NCBI GenBank assembly: GCA_011524905.1
Contig: WTJI01000052.1
Location: forward strand, 1-60,778
Direction of reading: 5' to 3'
Source: Flavobacteriales bacterium
GTDB taxonomy: Bacteria > Bacteroidota > Bacteroidia > Flavobacteriales > Flavobacteriaceae
DNA length: 60,778 nt
In this document: piece by piece, positions 8,593 to 18,371 of the stretch
How positions within the stretch are numbered: the stretch's first letter is position 1
Layout of the letters: each line of letters begins with the position of its first letter
Notes under the pieces: generated by a model
What the model saw: only the letters and a program-made list of their open reading frames with translations
Database searches by the model: none
Told to the model about the DNA's origin: nothing
Made by a program: the position numbers and the translations under genes

Positions 8593-10104
8593 ATGCCAAT
8601 CCCCTTATTCAATTCCATTGCTTCGTGGTTTTTAAAGAAACGAATACACCAAATTGAGCTTTTCCTCAAATTTCCAAATGAAGTACAGCAAGAAGTCTTA
8701 CATGGCTTACTTGACAAAGCGTCACAAACCCACTATGGCCTGCAATTCGATTTTAAGCGTATCCAAAATTATAAAACCTTCTCTGAACAGCTTCCGCTAG
8801 TCAAATATGAAGATATTCAACAGGATATAGAACTCTCCAGACGCGGGGTTCAAAATATATTTTGGCCAGGTCATATCAAGTGGTTCGCCAAATCAAGTGG
8901 TACAACGGGAAGTAAAAGTAAATTTATACCTGTCAGTACAGCCTCATTAGAAGATTGTCATTACAAAGCGGGAAAGGATATGCTTTCGCTTTATTTCAAC
9001 AACAACAGCGATTCCCAGCTTCTGACTGGTAAATGTTTACGCCTGGGAGGGAGCAGTGAATTGTATCAAAATAACAACAGTTACTTTGGCGACCTCTCCT
9101 CTATTATCATTGAAAACTTACCTTTTTGGGCTGAGATTAGCAGTACGCCCAGCCAAAAAACCTCGTTGATGTCTGAATGGGAAAGCAAAATGAAAGCTAT
9201 CATTGCGGAAAGTATGGATCAGAAAGTAACCAGTTTGGCAGGGGTTCCTTCATGGATGTTGGTTTTACTTCAAAACGTATGTGAACAAAAAAACCTGAAC
9301 AATATTCAAGACTTGTGGCCACAAGTAGAAGTATATTTTCATGGGGGCGTAAATTTTGAACCCTATCGCAGTCAATATGAACAGCTTTTCCCTAATGCAG
9401 GATTTCAATATTACGAGATATTCAATGCTTCAGAAGGCTTCTTTGCCATACAGGATCAAAATGCATCTTCAGACTTACTGCTTATGTTGGACTACGGTAT
9501 ATTTTATGAGTTTATACCGCAAAATGGATGGCAACAAAGTCAACCCAAAACAATCCCGCTTTGGGAGGTAGAGCTAGGAATTCCCTATGAGATGGTTATC
9601 ACCACCAATGCAGGCTTATGGCGATACCGCATTGGTGACACGGTTCGTTTTACCTCCTTGTCACCTTACAGGATTCGTGTTAGCGGCAGAACCAAGCAAC
9701 ATATAAATGTCTTTGGAGAAGAATTGATGGTGGAAAATGCAGAAAAAGCTTTGGCATTAGCAGCTGAAAAAACAGGTATTCAAATTTTAGATTTTACCGT
9801 TGGCCCCATATTTATGAATGGAAAAGAAAAAGGAGCACACGAATGGTTGATTGAATTTAAATCTCCACCTCCTGCCATGCAAACATTTGTTAACCAGCTA
9901 GACGTAGAACTCAAAGCACTTAATTCAGACTATGAGGCCAAGCGGTACAAAGATATGACGCTGTTACCACCCAAGGTTCATAAAGCCCGATCAGGACTTT
10001 TTTATGAGTGGCTAGAATCTAAAAAGAAATTGGGAGGACAGCATAAGGTGCCACGTCTTTCCAACTGCCGTAGTCACTTAGAAGAATTATTGGCACTGAA
10101 CTAA
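8593..10104 (+). CDS. GH3-family acyl-adenylating protein
   Basis: This 503-residue protein resembles plant GH3 auxin-responsive proteins, which belong to the adenylate-forming enzyme superfamily and join carboxylic acids to amino acids. The nucleotide-binding motif [15 protein letters not shown] lies near residue 100, and the later YRIGDTVRF and HINVFGEEL segments match family positions. Bacteroidota homologues begin [17 protein letters not shown], which fixes the start at ATG 8593 instead of the upstream ATG at 8509. The bacterial substrate is unknown. Its stop interlocks with clpX at 10101-10104. Confidence 0.88.
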   Translation: MPIPLFNSIASWFLKKRIHQIELFLKFPNEVQQEVLHGLLDKASQTHYGLQFDFKRIQNYKTFSEQLPLVKYEDIQQDIELSRRGVQNIFWPGHIKWFAKSSGTTGSKSKFIPVSTASLEDCHYKAGKDMLSLYFNNNSDSQLLTGKCLRLGGSSELYQNNNSYFGDLSSIIIENLPFWAEISSTPSQKTSLMSEWESKMKAIIAESMDQKVTSLAGVPSWMLVLLQNVCEQKNLNNIQDLWPQVEVYFHGGVNFEPYRSQYEQLFPNAGFQYYEIFNASEGFFAIQDQNASSDLLLMLDYGIFYEFIPQNGWQQSQPKTIPLWEVELGIPYEMVITTNAGLWRYRIGDTVRFTSLSPYRIRVSGRTKQHINVFGEELMVENAEKALALAAEKTGIQILDFTVGPIFMNGKEKGAHEWLIEFKSPPPAMQTFVNQLDVELKALNSDYEAKRYKDMTLLPPKVHKARSGLFYEWLESKKKLGGQHKVPRLSNCRSHLEELLALN

Positions 10105-11324
10105 GAAACTGCCTTTAGGGCAGGTAAGTCTACTTTTTGTAACCTTTCTTCAACATAAGTTTTGGTTACTTTCAATTCGGTGGTTTCTGTTTCAGGAAGA
10201 GAATACATTGCTTCGTTTAGAACTGATTCACACAAAGAACGCAATCCTCGGGCACCAAGATTGTATTCTAAAGCGTGGTCTACAATACTATCTAAAGCCC
10301 CAGAGGTAAAAGTCAAGGCAATATCATCCATCTCGAAGAGCAATTGGTATTGCTTCACCAAAGCATTTTTGGGCTGGGTTAAGATGGCTTTAAGCGTAGA
10401 TTTATCAAGGGGGTTCATATGCGTTAAAACGGGAAGACGCCCAATAATTTCGGGAATCAAACCAAATGAACGTATATCTTTTGGAGTAATGTATTGCAGC
10501 AAATTATCTCCATCAATATTTTCAGCTGTTTTTTTGGTATTGTAACCAATGGCTTGGAGATTTAAACGTTGGTTAATGCTTCTTTCAATTCCGTCGAAAG
10601 CCCCGCCTGCAATGAACAATATATTGGAGGTGTCAATTTCAATAAATTTTTGATCGGGGTGTTTTCTCCCACCTTTGGGTGGTACATTGACAATCGTACC
10701 CTCCAATAACTTCAGTAAAGCTTGCTGTACCCCTTCACCAGAAACATCACGAGTAATGGACGGGTTATCGCTTTTTCGAGCAATTTTATCAATCTCATCG
10801 ATAAAAACAATTCCGAGTTGAGCACGTTCAACATCGTGATCGGCAGCTTGAAGCAAACGAGTCAAAATACTTTCAACGTCTTCACCCACATAACCTGCCT
10901 CGGTAAGAACTGTAGCATCTACAATAGCTATGGGAACATTTAGGAGTTTGGCAATGGTTTGAGCCATAAGTGTTTTCCCAGTACCAGTAGGGCCCACTAA
11001 AATCACATTGCTTTTTTGCAGTTCAACCGATTGGGCATCTTGTAACAACTTGATTCGTTTGTAATGATTGTAAACTGCTACAGCAAGCGTTTTTTTGGCT
11101 TGGTCTTGTCCAATGATATAGGTGTCTAAAAAGGCTCGGATTTCTTTTGGCACTTTCAAGTCAACTTGAAAACCCTTTGTAACCGTTTTACTTTCTTCCA
11201 GGACAATCTGGTGGGCTTGCTCAATGCATTTATCACAGATATGGGCGTCCATCCCTGCAACCAATAATTGGGTCTGGGGTTTATTTACACCACAAAAGGA
11301 ACAACTTAATGCGTCATTTTTCAT
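10101..11324 (-). CDS. clpX: ATP-dependent Clp protease ATPase subunit ClpX
   Basis: This AAA+ unfoldase feeds substrates to ClpP. The N-terminal zinc-binding domain has Cys 8, 11, 30 and 33. Walker A is GPTGTGKT, Walker B is VFIDEIDKI, and the sensor-2 segment is GARGLRS. At 407 residues it has the usual length. It is the third gene of tig-clpP-clpX, 15 bases after clpP, so degradation and folding components are co-transcribed. The end overlaps the GH3-like gene by four bases. Confidence 0.98.
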   Translation of the reverse strand: MKNDALSCSFCGVNKPQTQLLVAGMDAHICDKCIEQAHQIVLEESKTVTKGFQVDLKVPKEIRAFLDTYIIGQDQAKKTLAVAVYNHYKRIKLLQDAQSVELQKSNVILVGPTGTGKTLMAQTIAKLLNVPIAIVDATVLTEAGYVGEDVESILTRLLQAADHDVERAQLGIVFIDEIDKIARKSDNPSITRDVSGEGVQQALLKLLEGTIVNVPPKGGRKHPDQKFIEIDTSNILFIAGGAFDGIERSINQRLNLQAIGYNTKKTAENIDGDNLLQYITPKDIRSFGLIPEIIGRLPVLTHMNPLDKSTLKAILTQPKNALVKQYQLLFEMDDIALTFTSGALDSIVDHALEYNLGARGLRSLCESVLNEAMYSLPETETTELKVTKTYVEERLQKVDLPALKAVS

Positions 11325-11339
11325 GATAAGTGAAGGGGA

Positions 11340-11996
11340 TTATTGTTTTAGTACTTCATCGACCATTCCGTAATCTTTGGCTTCTTCGGCACGCATCCAA
11401 TAGTCACGGTCAGAGTCGTTGTGCACTTTTTTGACAGTTTGCCCTGAGTGTTTTGCAATGATCGCGTACAACTCGTCTTTAAGTTTAAGAATTTCACGCG
11501 CTGTGATTTCAATATCAGAAGCCTGTCCCTGGGCACCACCAAGTGGTTGGTGGATCATGACCCGCGCATGGGGTAGCGCTGAGCGCTTATTTTCAGCACC
11601 CGCACATAACAAAACTGCACCCATTGATGCTGCCATTCCAGTGCAAATGGTGGCCACGTCAGGACTGATAAACTGCATCGTGTCATATATCCCAAGACCT
11701 GCATAAACACTACCTCCAGGAGAATTGATATACATTTGAATGTCCCGTTTGGCATCAACACTCTGTAAAAAAAGTAATTGTGCTTGAATTACATTGGCAA
11801 CACTATCATCAATTGCAGTTCCCAAAAACATGATACGATCCATCATGAGACGCGAAAAGACATCCATTTGCGCCACATTCAGCTGACGTTCTTCTATGAT
11901 ATACGGTGTCATGCTTGATACTATTTTGTCATAGTACATGGCATTAATTCCGTGTTTTTTAATTGCAAATTTTTTAAATTCTTTTCCGTAATTCAT
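11340..11996 (-). CDS. clpP: ATP-dependent Clp protease proteolytic subunit ClpP
   Basis: This serine protease forms the double heptameric chamber of ClpXP. The catalytic triad is visible: Ser124 in GMAASMGA, His149 in MIHQPLGG, and the Asp of HNDSDRDYW near 194. The N-terminus (MNYGKEFKKFAIKKHGIN) is a longer propeptide-like segment usual in Bacteroidota, and mature ClpP would begin near MTPYIIEER. It lies 29 bases downstream of tig and upstream of clpX on the same strand. Confidence 0.98.
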   Translation of the reverse strand: MNYGKEFKKFAIKKHGINAMYYDKIVSSMTPYIIEERQLNVAQMDVFSRLMMDRIMFLGTAIDDSVANVIQAQLLFLQSVDAKRDIQMYINSPGGSVYAGLGIYDTMQFISPDVATICTGMAASMGAVLLCAGAENKRSALPHARVMIHQPLGGAQGQASDIEITAREILKLKDELYAIIAKHSGQTVKKVHNDSDRDYWMRAEEAKDYGMVDEVLKQ

Positions 11997-12025
11997 CTGA
12001 AAGCTTTTTTTAAATGTACTAAAAT

Positions 12026-13354
12026 TTAGGCTTGTCCGTAAGCTTCTTTAATAAAGGCATCAAAAGCAACTGCTTTTTCTTTAACAGGCCCGTTAGATTT
12101 ATAAAAGTCCAACATTTTTTGACTCATCAATTGATCCTGTAAACGGCGACTTTCTTCTTGATTGGACAAAACTCTTAAAATGATTCCTTCCATTTCTTTT
12201 TCTTCTGGGGGAAGCTGACCGTATTGTGCCATCTGCATTCCAATCATATCGCGAGCAAAATCCTTCAATTCTTCAAACTGAACTTGCATTTCATTGTCGG
12301 CTACGATTTTTCCTTCAATGAGTTGGTAGCGAATGCCTTTTTCTGATCGTTCGTATTCTGCTTCTGCTTCCTCTGTAGTTAGTTCTTTCTCCCCTGAGGA
12401 TCGAATCCATCGCTTCAAAAAATCTTCTGGTAAGTCAAACTTGGTTTGATCCACCAAAAATTCTGTCATGTCGTTGAGTAGTTTTTGATCGGACTGTTGC
12501 TCAAATTGTTTTTCAATTCCTGACTTAATTTTGTCTTTTAATTCTTCTTCAGAATTGACAGTGCCTGGCTCATACAATTTATCAAACAACTTTTGATCTA
12601 GCGCTGCTAGCTCTCTTTCATTCACTTCTTTGATGGTGATGTGCAAATCTGTATCCAGAGCCGCAGCTTGTTCATTTGAAATGCTCAGTAATCTTTGAGC
12701 AATCACATCACTTTCAAACAATCCTTTGCCTTTTACGATTATCTTGTCCCCTACACACTTGCCCACAAAAAGCTTTTGATTTTTTTTGCCTTTGATTTGA
12801 TCCAACTGGAATGTAGCTGTATGATCAATAGCTGGCGTCTCGGCGAGGAATTGGGCAGTAATTTCTAGTCCTTCATTTATTTCTTTTTTAGCGACCAGTT
12901 TTCCGTACTGTTTTTGCATACTTTGCAATTGTTCGTCAATCATTTCCGAACTGGCTTCTATTTTATAATGAGTCACTTTTTTGCGTGACTTTAGGTTAAC
13001 TTCAAATTCAGGGGATAGTCCTAATTCAAACTCAAAATCCAAAGAATCTGCTTTCCAATCTATAGCATCATTCATTTTGGGGAGGGGATTACCCAAAATT
13101 TTAAACTCCTTTTCTTTGAGATAATTATCCAAGTTTTTCTGAAGCAATTTATTCACTTCATCTGCTGTAACGGCAGTTTCATATTGTTTTTTGATGAGTC
13201 CCATGGGTACATGTCCTTTTCGAAACCCAGGGATATTTGCCTTTTTGCGATACTCTTTCAGCACATCTGTAACTTTGTCGGCATAATCGTCCTTTGATAA
13301 ACGGACGGTAACTAGGGCGTTTAGGGCATCGAGTTCTTCGTGTGTGATTTCCAT
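12026..13354 (-). CDS. tig: Trigger factor
   Basis: This is a ribosome-associated chaperone and peptidyl-prolyl isomerase. The ribosome-docking signature GFRKGHVP lies near residue 44. It is followed by a divergent FKBP-like region and a long helical C-terminal chaperone domain. I start it at ATG 13354 (442 residues, MEITHEELDALNA), since the ten extra residues of the longer frame are hydrophobic and absent from homologues. It heads the tig-clpP-clpX operon and is divergent from rpsP. A -7 box is present at 13382-13389. Confidence 0.96.
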   Translation of the reverse strand: MEITHEELDALNALVTVRLSKDDYADKVTDVLKEYRKKANIPGFRKGHVPMGLIKKQYETAVTADEVNKLLQKNLDNYLKEKEFKILGNPLPKMNDAIDWKADSLDFEFELGLSPEFEVNLKSRKKVTHYKIEASSEMIDEQLQSMQKQYGKLVAKKEINEGLEITAQFLAETPAIDHTATFQLDQIKGKKNQKLFVGKCVGDKIIVKGKGLFESDVIAQRLLSISNEQAAALDTDLHITIKEVNERELAALDQKLFDKLYEPGTVNSEEELKDKIKSGIEKQFEQQSDQKLLNDMTEFLVDQTKFDLPEDFLKRWIRSSGEKELTTEEAEAEYERSEKGIRYQLIEGKIVADNEMQVQFEELKDFARDMIGMQMAQYGQLPPEEKEMEGIILRVLSNQEESRRLQDQLMSQKMLDFYKSNGPVKEKAVAFDAFIKEAYGQA

Positions 13355-13381
13355 TAAAAAAACTATCAGAAATTTAGTGTG

Positions 13382-13389
13382 CAAAAATA
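13382..13389 (-). promoter_or_regulatory. -7 box of tig-clpP-clpX
   Basis: The minus strand reads TATTTTTG (TAnnTTTG), 27 bases before the tig start. No TTG element is seen at the usual distance. It is divergent from the rpsP promoter, whose TTG element starts 24 bases away. Confidence 0.55.
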
Positions 13390-13412
13390 CGAAACATAAT
13401 CGAATTCAGCCC

Positions 13413-13442
13413 TTGTCAGCCAAGCTAAATTGTTTAAATTTG
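13413..13442 (+). promoter_or_regulatory. Promoter of rpsP-rimM
   Basis: TTG at 13413-13415, a 19-base spacer and TAAATTTG at 13435-13442 form a textbook Bacteroidota sigma-ABfr promoter. The rpsP start codon is 52 bases further on, which leaves room for a leader of about 45 bases. Confidence 0.75.
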
Positions 13443-13494
13443 CCATCCAAAATTAATAACCAGTGGGTCGGGTACCCACACAAATTAATACAAA

Positions 13495-14148
13495 ATGCCA
13501 GTAAGAATTCGATTGCAACGACATGGAAAAAAAGGAAAACCTTTCTATTGGATAGTTGCTGCTGACAGCCGCTCACCTCGTGACGGTCGTTATTTAGAAA
13601 AGATTGGGGTCTACAATCCCAATACAAACCCAGCTACTGTTGAAGTCAATGTTGACTCAGCCGTTCAATGGTTGGAAAATGGAGCACAACCCAGCGACAC
13701 AGCCCGCACATTGTTATCTTACAGAGGTGCCATGTTGAAACACCATCTGAATGGTGGCGTTCGCAAAGGTGCTTTTAGTGCCGAAGATGCTGAGAAAAAA
13801 TTTGAAGAATGGCTAGCATCCAAAGAAGCTAAAATACAAGCTAAAGTAGAGGGCTTATCAGCAGCTGAAGCTGAAGCCAAAGCCGCTGCTCTTGCTGCTG
13901 AAAAAGCCGTAAATGAAAAACGCATTGCCGATGCTGCTGCTGCGGAAGCTCCTGAAGAAGAAGTAGCTAATGAAAATACCGAAGCTACTGCTGAAGCATC
14001 AACTTCAGAAGCCAGTGATGCCGAAGTAGCTGATGAAGCACCAACACAAGAAGAAGAAGCAACTGCAGAAGAAGCCGTTGAAGCCAAAGCTGAGGAAGCA
14101 ACTGCTGATGAAGCTGCTGATGAGGCTGAAAAAAGCGAAGAAGCTTAA
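13495..14148 (+). CDS. rpsP: 30S ribosomal protein S16 with a long Ala/Glu-rich tail
   Basis: S16 is a primary binding protein of the small ribosomal subunit body. The first about 85 residues hold the whole family core ([46 protein letters not shown]). The protein then continues for about 130 residues with a highly charged, low-complexity tail made mostly of Ala and Glu. Tails are common on S16 in Bacteroidota, but this one is longer than the core itself. rimM follows 16 bases downstream, which fits the usual pairing of S16 with its assembly factor. Confidence 0.96.
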   Translation: MPVRIRLQRHGKKGKPFYWIVAADSRSPRDGRYLEKIGVYNPNTNPATVEVNVDSAVQWLENGAQPSDTARTLLSYRGAMLKHHLNGGVRKGAFSAEDAEKKFEEWLASKEAKIQAKVEGLSAAEAEAKAAALAAEKAVNEKRIADAAAAEAPEEEVANENTEATAEASTSEASDAEVADEAPTQEEEATAEEAVEAKAEEATADEAADEAEKSEEA

Positions 14149-14164
14149 GGTATAATCTACATAG

Positions 14165-14686
14165 ATGCGAAAAGATGCCTGCTTTTATTTAGGTCACTTT
14201 TCTGGACTCTATAGTTTTAAGGGGGAACTGCTGATCAAGTTGGACACAGACGATCCCGAATACTTTACAGAATTGGAATCAATCTTAGTGGATATGCCCA
14301 CGGGGTTGGTTCCTTTTTTTATTAGTGACATTCGTTTACACAAATCTAGTTTACTTCGAGTAAAATTAGAAACTATTGATAGTGAAGCTACCGCTAAACC
14401 CCTCCTAAAAAAATCTGTATATCTCCCCTTGGAATTACTACCCCAATTGGAGGACACACAATTTTACTATCATGAAATTATTGGATGGACTGCTGTTGAT
14501 CAAAATAAGGGACAGCTTGGTACTATTGCTGAGGTCAATGATCAGAGTAGCCAGGTCTTACTTAAAATTGACTCAGGAGAAAAGTCAATTTTGGTACCAC
14601 TTCACGACGACTTCATTGTGCAAATAGATCGCGAAAAAAAAGTCTTCCATTTCAATTTACCAGAAGGTATTATAGACCTTAATTAA
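14165..14686 (+). CDS. rimM: 16S rRNA processing protein RimM
   Basis: RimM binds S19 and helps mature the 3' domain of the 30S subunit. The RimM N-terminal barrel covers roughly residues 1-95 (YLGHFSGLYSFKGELLIKL) and the PRC-barrel covers about 96-173 (FYYHEIIGW, SILVPLHDDFI). At 173 residues it has normal length. It is co-transcribed with rpsP. Confidence 0.93.
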   Translation: MRKDACFYLGHFSGLYSFKGELLIKLDTDDPEYFTELESILVDMPTGLVPFFISDIRLHKSSLLRVKLETIDSEATAKPLLKKSVYLPLELLPQLEDTQFYYHEIIGWTAVDQNKGQLGTIAEVNDQSSQVLLKIDSGEKSILVPLHDDFIVQIDREKKVFHFNLPEGIIDLN

Positions 14687-14716
14687 CAAGAATGATAGCG
14701 ACAACCAAAGATTTGC

Positions 14717-14724
14717 TATTTTTG
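14717..14724 (+). promoter_or_regulatory. -7 box of the acyl-CoA dehydrogenase gene
   Basis: TATTTTTG matches TAnnTTTG and lies 17 bases before ATG 14742. No TTG element is evident upstream. Confidence 0.45.
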
Positions 14725-14741
14725 GATAAACAAGTTGAATC

Positions 14742-15920
14742 ATGTCGCAGGATTTATTTCAAGCCCCAGATTACTACCAATTAGATGCGCTTTTGAGTGA
14801 AGAACAGCTTCTTGTTCGTGATGCTGCGCGTAGCTGGGTTAAAAAGGAAGTGAGCCCAATCATCAATACCTATGCACAAAGGGCTGAATTTCCCCAACAA
14901 CTAATATCAGGATTAGCAGAAATAGGTGCTTTTGGCCCCTATATCCCAGAAGCCTTCGGCGGTGCTGGCTTAGACCAGATAAGCTATGGCCTTTTGATGC
15001 AAGAAATTGAACGTGGAGATTCAGGCGTGCGATCAACAGCTTCAGTTCAGTCTTCGCTTGTGATGTTCCCCATTTGGAAATATGGTAGCGATGCGCAAAA
15101 AGAAAAATACTTACCCAAATTAGCCAGTGGTGAATGGATGGGATGTTTTGGATTAACCGAACCAGACCATGGGTCTAACCCAGGGGGGATGACAACCCAT
15201 TTCCGTGAAGAGAATGGATATTATATTTTAAATGGTGCTAAAATGTGGATCAGTAATGCTCCCTTTGCAGACGTAGCCGTTGTCTGGGCAAAAGATCCTT
15301 CGGGACGTATTCATGGCTTGTTGGTAGAACGAGGCATGTCGGGCTTCGAAACCCCAGAAACGCACAACAAATGGTCTTTACGAGCATCAGCCACTGGGGA
15401 ACTATTGTTTAAAGATGTAAAAGTACCCAAGGAAAATATATTACCTGGTCGCTCTGGCTTGGGCGCACCCCTGTCATGTTTAGATTCGGCGCGATTTGGT
15501 ATTGCTTGGGGTGCCATTGGAGTAGCTATGGACTGCTATGATACTGCCTTACGCTATGCCAAAGAACGCATCCAATTCGACAAACCCATTGCAGGCACCC
15601 AACTTCAACAAAAAAAGCTAGCAGAGATGATAACTGAAATCACAAAGGCACAATTACTTGCTTGGCGATTGGGGGTTTTAAAAAATGAAGGCAAAGCCAC
15701 CTCTGCACAAATATCAATGGCCAAACGCAACAATGTTGCCATGGCAGCTTCAATTGCCAGAGAAGCCCGCCAGATACTCGGGGGAATGGGAATCACTGGA
15801 GATTATAGTATTATGCGCCATATGATGAATTTAGAGTCTGTAATTACTTACGAAGGGACACATGATATCCATTTGCTAATTACTGGAATGGATATAACAG
15901 GTCTCAATGCTTTCAAATAA
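14742..15920 (+). CDS. Glutaryl-CoA dehydrogenase-like acyl-CoA dehydrogenase
   Basis: This FAD enzyme of 392 residues is in the glutaryl-CoA dehydrogenase branch of the acyl-CoA dehydrogenase family. It would act in lysine/tryptophan breakdown, converting glutaryl-CoA to crotonyl-CoA. The catalytic base is Glu371 in ITYEGTHDIH, the position used by glutaryl-CoA dehydrogenases. RSTASVQSSLVM (97-108) matches the substrate-binding stretch of that subfamily, and GLTEPDHGSNP is the FAD-contact loop. The next gene is convergent, with three bases between stop codons. No other lysine-degradation gene is nearby, so the exact acyl chain is inferred. Confidence 0.9.
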   Translation: MSQDLFQAPDYYQLDALLSEEQLLVRDAARSWVKKEVSPIINTYAQRAEFPQQLISGLAEIGAFGPYIPEAFGGAGLDQISYGLLMQEIERGDSGVRSTASVQSSLVMFPIWKYGSDAQKEKYLPKLASGEWMGCFGLTEPDHGSNPGGMTTHFREENGYYILNGAKMWISNAPFADVAVVWAKDPSGRIHGLLVERGMSGFETPETHNKWSLRASATGELLFKDVKVPKENILPGRSGLGAPLSCLDSARFGIAWGAIGVAMDCYDTALRYAKERIQFDKPIAGTQLQQKKLAEMITEITKAQLLAWRLGVLKNEGKATSAQISMAKRNNVAMAASIAREARQILGGMGITGDYSIMRHMMNLESVITYEGTHDIHLLITGMDITGLNAFK

Positions 15921-15923
15921 GAC

Positions 15924-18281
15924 TTAAAAGTCAACTACAAATCCAAAGGTCGGGATGGGAATATTGTTCTGGTCTTCATTACTTATTAACACAAGTGCGC
16001 GTGGTGATAATAATTGGCCAGTAGCATTCCTAGCCAATCCATATTCTTCAGGTGTGGGCGTGGGTTGTGCTAAAGCATTTTGAATTTCAAAATAAAAGTT
16101 CCAGGAAAAACGTTTTCCATTCCATTTTTTATCGATTCGTATATCAACTTGATTGAAAGGTTGTAATTGGACCGTTCCCAGCGCATCATAATCCAAAGTA
16201 ATTTCTGGATAACTATTGAGCGTAGCTACCAAATCAGTAGGCACATAAGGTGTTTCACCTGCATAACGCCAGCGAGCGCTGAGCTCCCAATTTCGCTTCA
16301 ACTTATACCCACCAGAAAAAGAAATTAAATGGCGGCTATCCCAAACAGAGGGAAGATAATTTTGCATCAAACCCGTAAATTCACTAAAGAAATAGGTATA
16401 AGCAAAATTTCCATAAAAATTATTGGCTAATTTTTGCTGATATAATACTTCTAAACCATAGGCATTTCCTTCTCCAGTATCCTCAACAGCTTCATTCCCT
16501 AAAACTTCAAATCCACCTCCCTTGTTGGCCAAGGCAACCCCATCACGAAGGGATACAGGGTACTGGGCATAGTTTTTTAAAAACCCTTCTACACTCAATC
16601 GCCCTGCCAGCCCAAGATTATACTCTATCCCAGCTACATAGTGGTCACTCCGCGTGTATCTTTGATTTTGATTGACAAAGACCCCCGCTGGATTTTGATA
16701 GCCAAGCATGGTATAAGTGGGTATTTTGTAATAACGACCCACGGTTGCGTTGAACTTCCACTGCTGATCGGCAGTCAAAGCATAAGAGAGAGAAGCCCTA
16801 GGAGAAAAGGTTGAACCGAGGTTTGAGCCTGTCGAAAAAGTATCTGCATCCATTCTAAATCCAAAAGCTATATCCAAGCGATTGTCCAAAAAACTTCTCG
16901 ATCCTTTGGCATTAAAACCATACTTCATGAAATCAATTTTGGTACTATATCCTATTCCAAGCAATGCACTTTGCGTCGCGTTTTCATAATCGGAATATTG
17001 GAGATTAATACCGCCTGACAATTTCCATTGGTCTATATAAAATGTGGGTTGGATACGTAGTTTGGTTTCCCACTCATAAGAGTCATTCTGAAAGAGTATG
17101 CCTTCCTTGGCTTCATTGTCTGCAAAACGAGAAAAAATATTATCGAGTCGATTGGTGCTTAATGCAGTAAATAATTGGCCTTTGCCATTTTTGAATTTGC
17201 GATTCCACGAAATACCGGCTGTAATAGTGCGTTGTTCAATTATAGGAACTTGCTCAAGTCCAGCTTGTTGTCGTTCGTCATAACTATCAGGGGCTTTAAC
17301 AGAAAAGTCATCAATAGAACCAATCCCAATAAAATTGAGGCTATTATAGTCGTCTATTTCGTGATTTATTTTCCATTGGTAGTCCCAATAATCGGGTCGA
17401 ATGGGCAGTCCAATAAGCTCAAACAAAAATTGAAGATAACTCCGTCTTACGGAAAACAGCATAGTGGTTTTAGCAGGGGCTTCTTTGTCGCTTCTGAACA
17501 AGGGTCCTTCAAGAGTTAAGGCCGTTTCGCTGGCACCAATTCGGAAATTCCCTCCGAATCGATTGGCATTTCCCTCCCGCTGTTCAAAAGCCAAAACACC
17601 AGAAAGTGGGTTGTCGTATTCTGCCCCAAACGCCGAACTTGACAAGGTTACCTCCCGAACAAAAGAAACATTGAGCAAACCTACTGGCCCTCCTGCACTA
17701 CCCTGTGTACTAAAATGATTAATATTTGGAATTTCGATACCGTCTAAATAATAAACAGTTTCGTTGGGTGCTCCACCTCGAATGATAATATCATTGCGGA
17801 AACCTCCAATGGAAGGTGAGATTCCAGGCATTGATTGTACAACCTTGGCAATATCGTTATTTCCACCAGGATATGTCTCAATTTCAACAGCAGAAAAAGT
17901 CTGGGTAGATAAAGGGGTTTCTTTTGTTTTTTTAAAAGGACTCTGCGTGACAATAATTTCATCGAGTTCATCGGACACTTCTTCTAGCTTGAACAAGAGT
18001 GGCGGTGTCCCTACGGATTTCACAATAATATTATACAATGTTTGACTCTGATAACCCAAATAGCTAACCGTAATATTATACGCTTGAGTTGGAACATTCT
18101 CAAGATTAAAATACCCTTGAGCATCTGTGATGACTCCAATTGATGTGCCATCAATAAGAACTGTAGCTCCTTCTAATGGTTGCTGTGATTGAAAATCAAT
18201 AACACGACCCGTAACCGAACCACTGTTTTGAGCTGAGAGGTAGCAACCCACAAACAGCGTTAGCAATATAGTGAAACGCAT
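15924..18281 (-). CDS. TonB-dependent receptor with N-terminal carboxypeptidase-like domain
   Basis: This is an outer-membrane active-transport receptor of 785 residues. A Sec signal peptide (1-17) is followed by a carboxypeptidase-regulatory-like beta-sandwich domain (about 22-105, GRVIDFQSQQPLEGATV), a plug (about 120-240, IIIRGGAPNETVYYLDGIEIP) and a 22-strand barrel ending in a terminal Phe (GFVVDF). It lacks a SusD partner and is shorter than SusC proteins. The substrate is unknown. It stands alone between the convergent dehydrogenase gene and the divergent Rieske gene. A promoter box is not obvious. Confidence 0.88.
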   Translation of the reverse strand: MRFTILLTLFVGCYLSAQNSGSVTGRVIDFQSQQPLEGATVLIDGTSIGVITDAQGYFNLENVPTQAYNITVSYLGYQSQTLYNIIVKSVGTPPLLFKLEEVSDELDEIIVTQSPFKKTKETPLSTQTFSAVEIETYPGGNNDIAKVVQSMPGISPSIGGFRNDIIIRGGAPNETVYYLDGIEIPNINHFSTQGSAGGPVGLLNVSFVREVTLSSSAFGAEYDNPLSGVLAFEQREGNANRFGGNFRIGASETALTLEGPLFRSDKEAPAKTTMLFSVRRSYLQFLFELIGLPIRPDYWDYQWKINHEIDDYNSLNFIGIGSIDDFSVKAPDSYDERQQAGLEQVPIIEQRTITAGISWNRKFKNGKGQLFTALSTNRLDNIFSRFADNEAKEGILFQNDSYEWETKLRIQPTFYIDQWKLSGGINLQYSDYENATQSALLGIGYSTKIDFMKYGFNAKGSRSFLDNRLDIAFGFRMDADTFSTGSNLGSTFSPRASLSYALTADQQWKFNATVGRYYKIPTYTMLGYQNPAGVFVNQNQRYTRSDHYVAGIEYNLGLAGRLSVEGFLKNYAQYPVSLRDGVALANKGGGFEVLGNEAVEDTGEGNAYGLEVLYQQKLANNFYGNFAYTYFFSEFTGLMQNYLPSVWDSRHLISFSGGYKLKRNWELSARWRYAGETPYVPTDLVATLNSYPEITLDYDALGTVQLQPFNQVDIRIDKKWNGKRFSWNFYFEIQNALAQPTPTPEEYGLARNATGQLLSPRALVLISNEDQNNIPIPTFGFVVDF

Positions 18282-18361
18282 AACAATTTTTTTTGCAAAT
18301 TAAGTGAAAACAAATCGAATTCAAGGTGGTTTTGTTTAACTTTAGTGGCGAAAAAGAAAAC

Positions 18362-18369
18362 TATATTTG
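18362..18369 (+). promoter_or_regulatory. -7 box abutting the Rieske gene
   Basis: TATATTTG is a full TAnnTTTG match and ends only two bases before ATG 18372. If used, the message would have no leader. Confidence 0.45.
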
Positions 18370-18371
18370 CT

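Noticed and set aside
8583-8593. Possible -7 box before the GH3-like gene (TACCATTTTG)
   Set aside because: Two extra bases break the TAnnTTTG spacing.
13719-14087. Open frame antisense to rpsP (122 codons, Ala/Ser-rich)
   Set aside because: It mirrors the Ala/Glu repeats of the S16 tail on the other strand; such repeats rarely create stops. There is no start context or family match.
15919-15930. Palindrome GACTTAAAAGTC at the dehydrogenase/TonB receptor junction
   Set aside because: Five base pairs with a two-base loop, mostly within codons; not a credible terminator.
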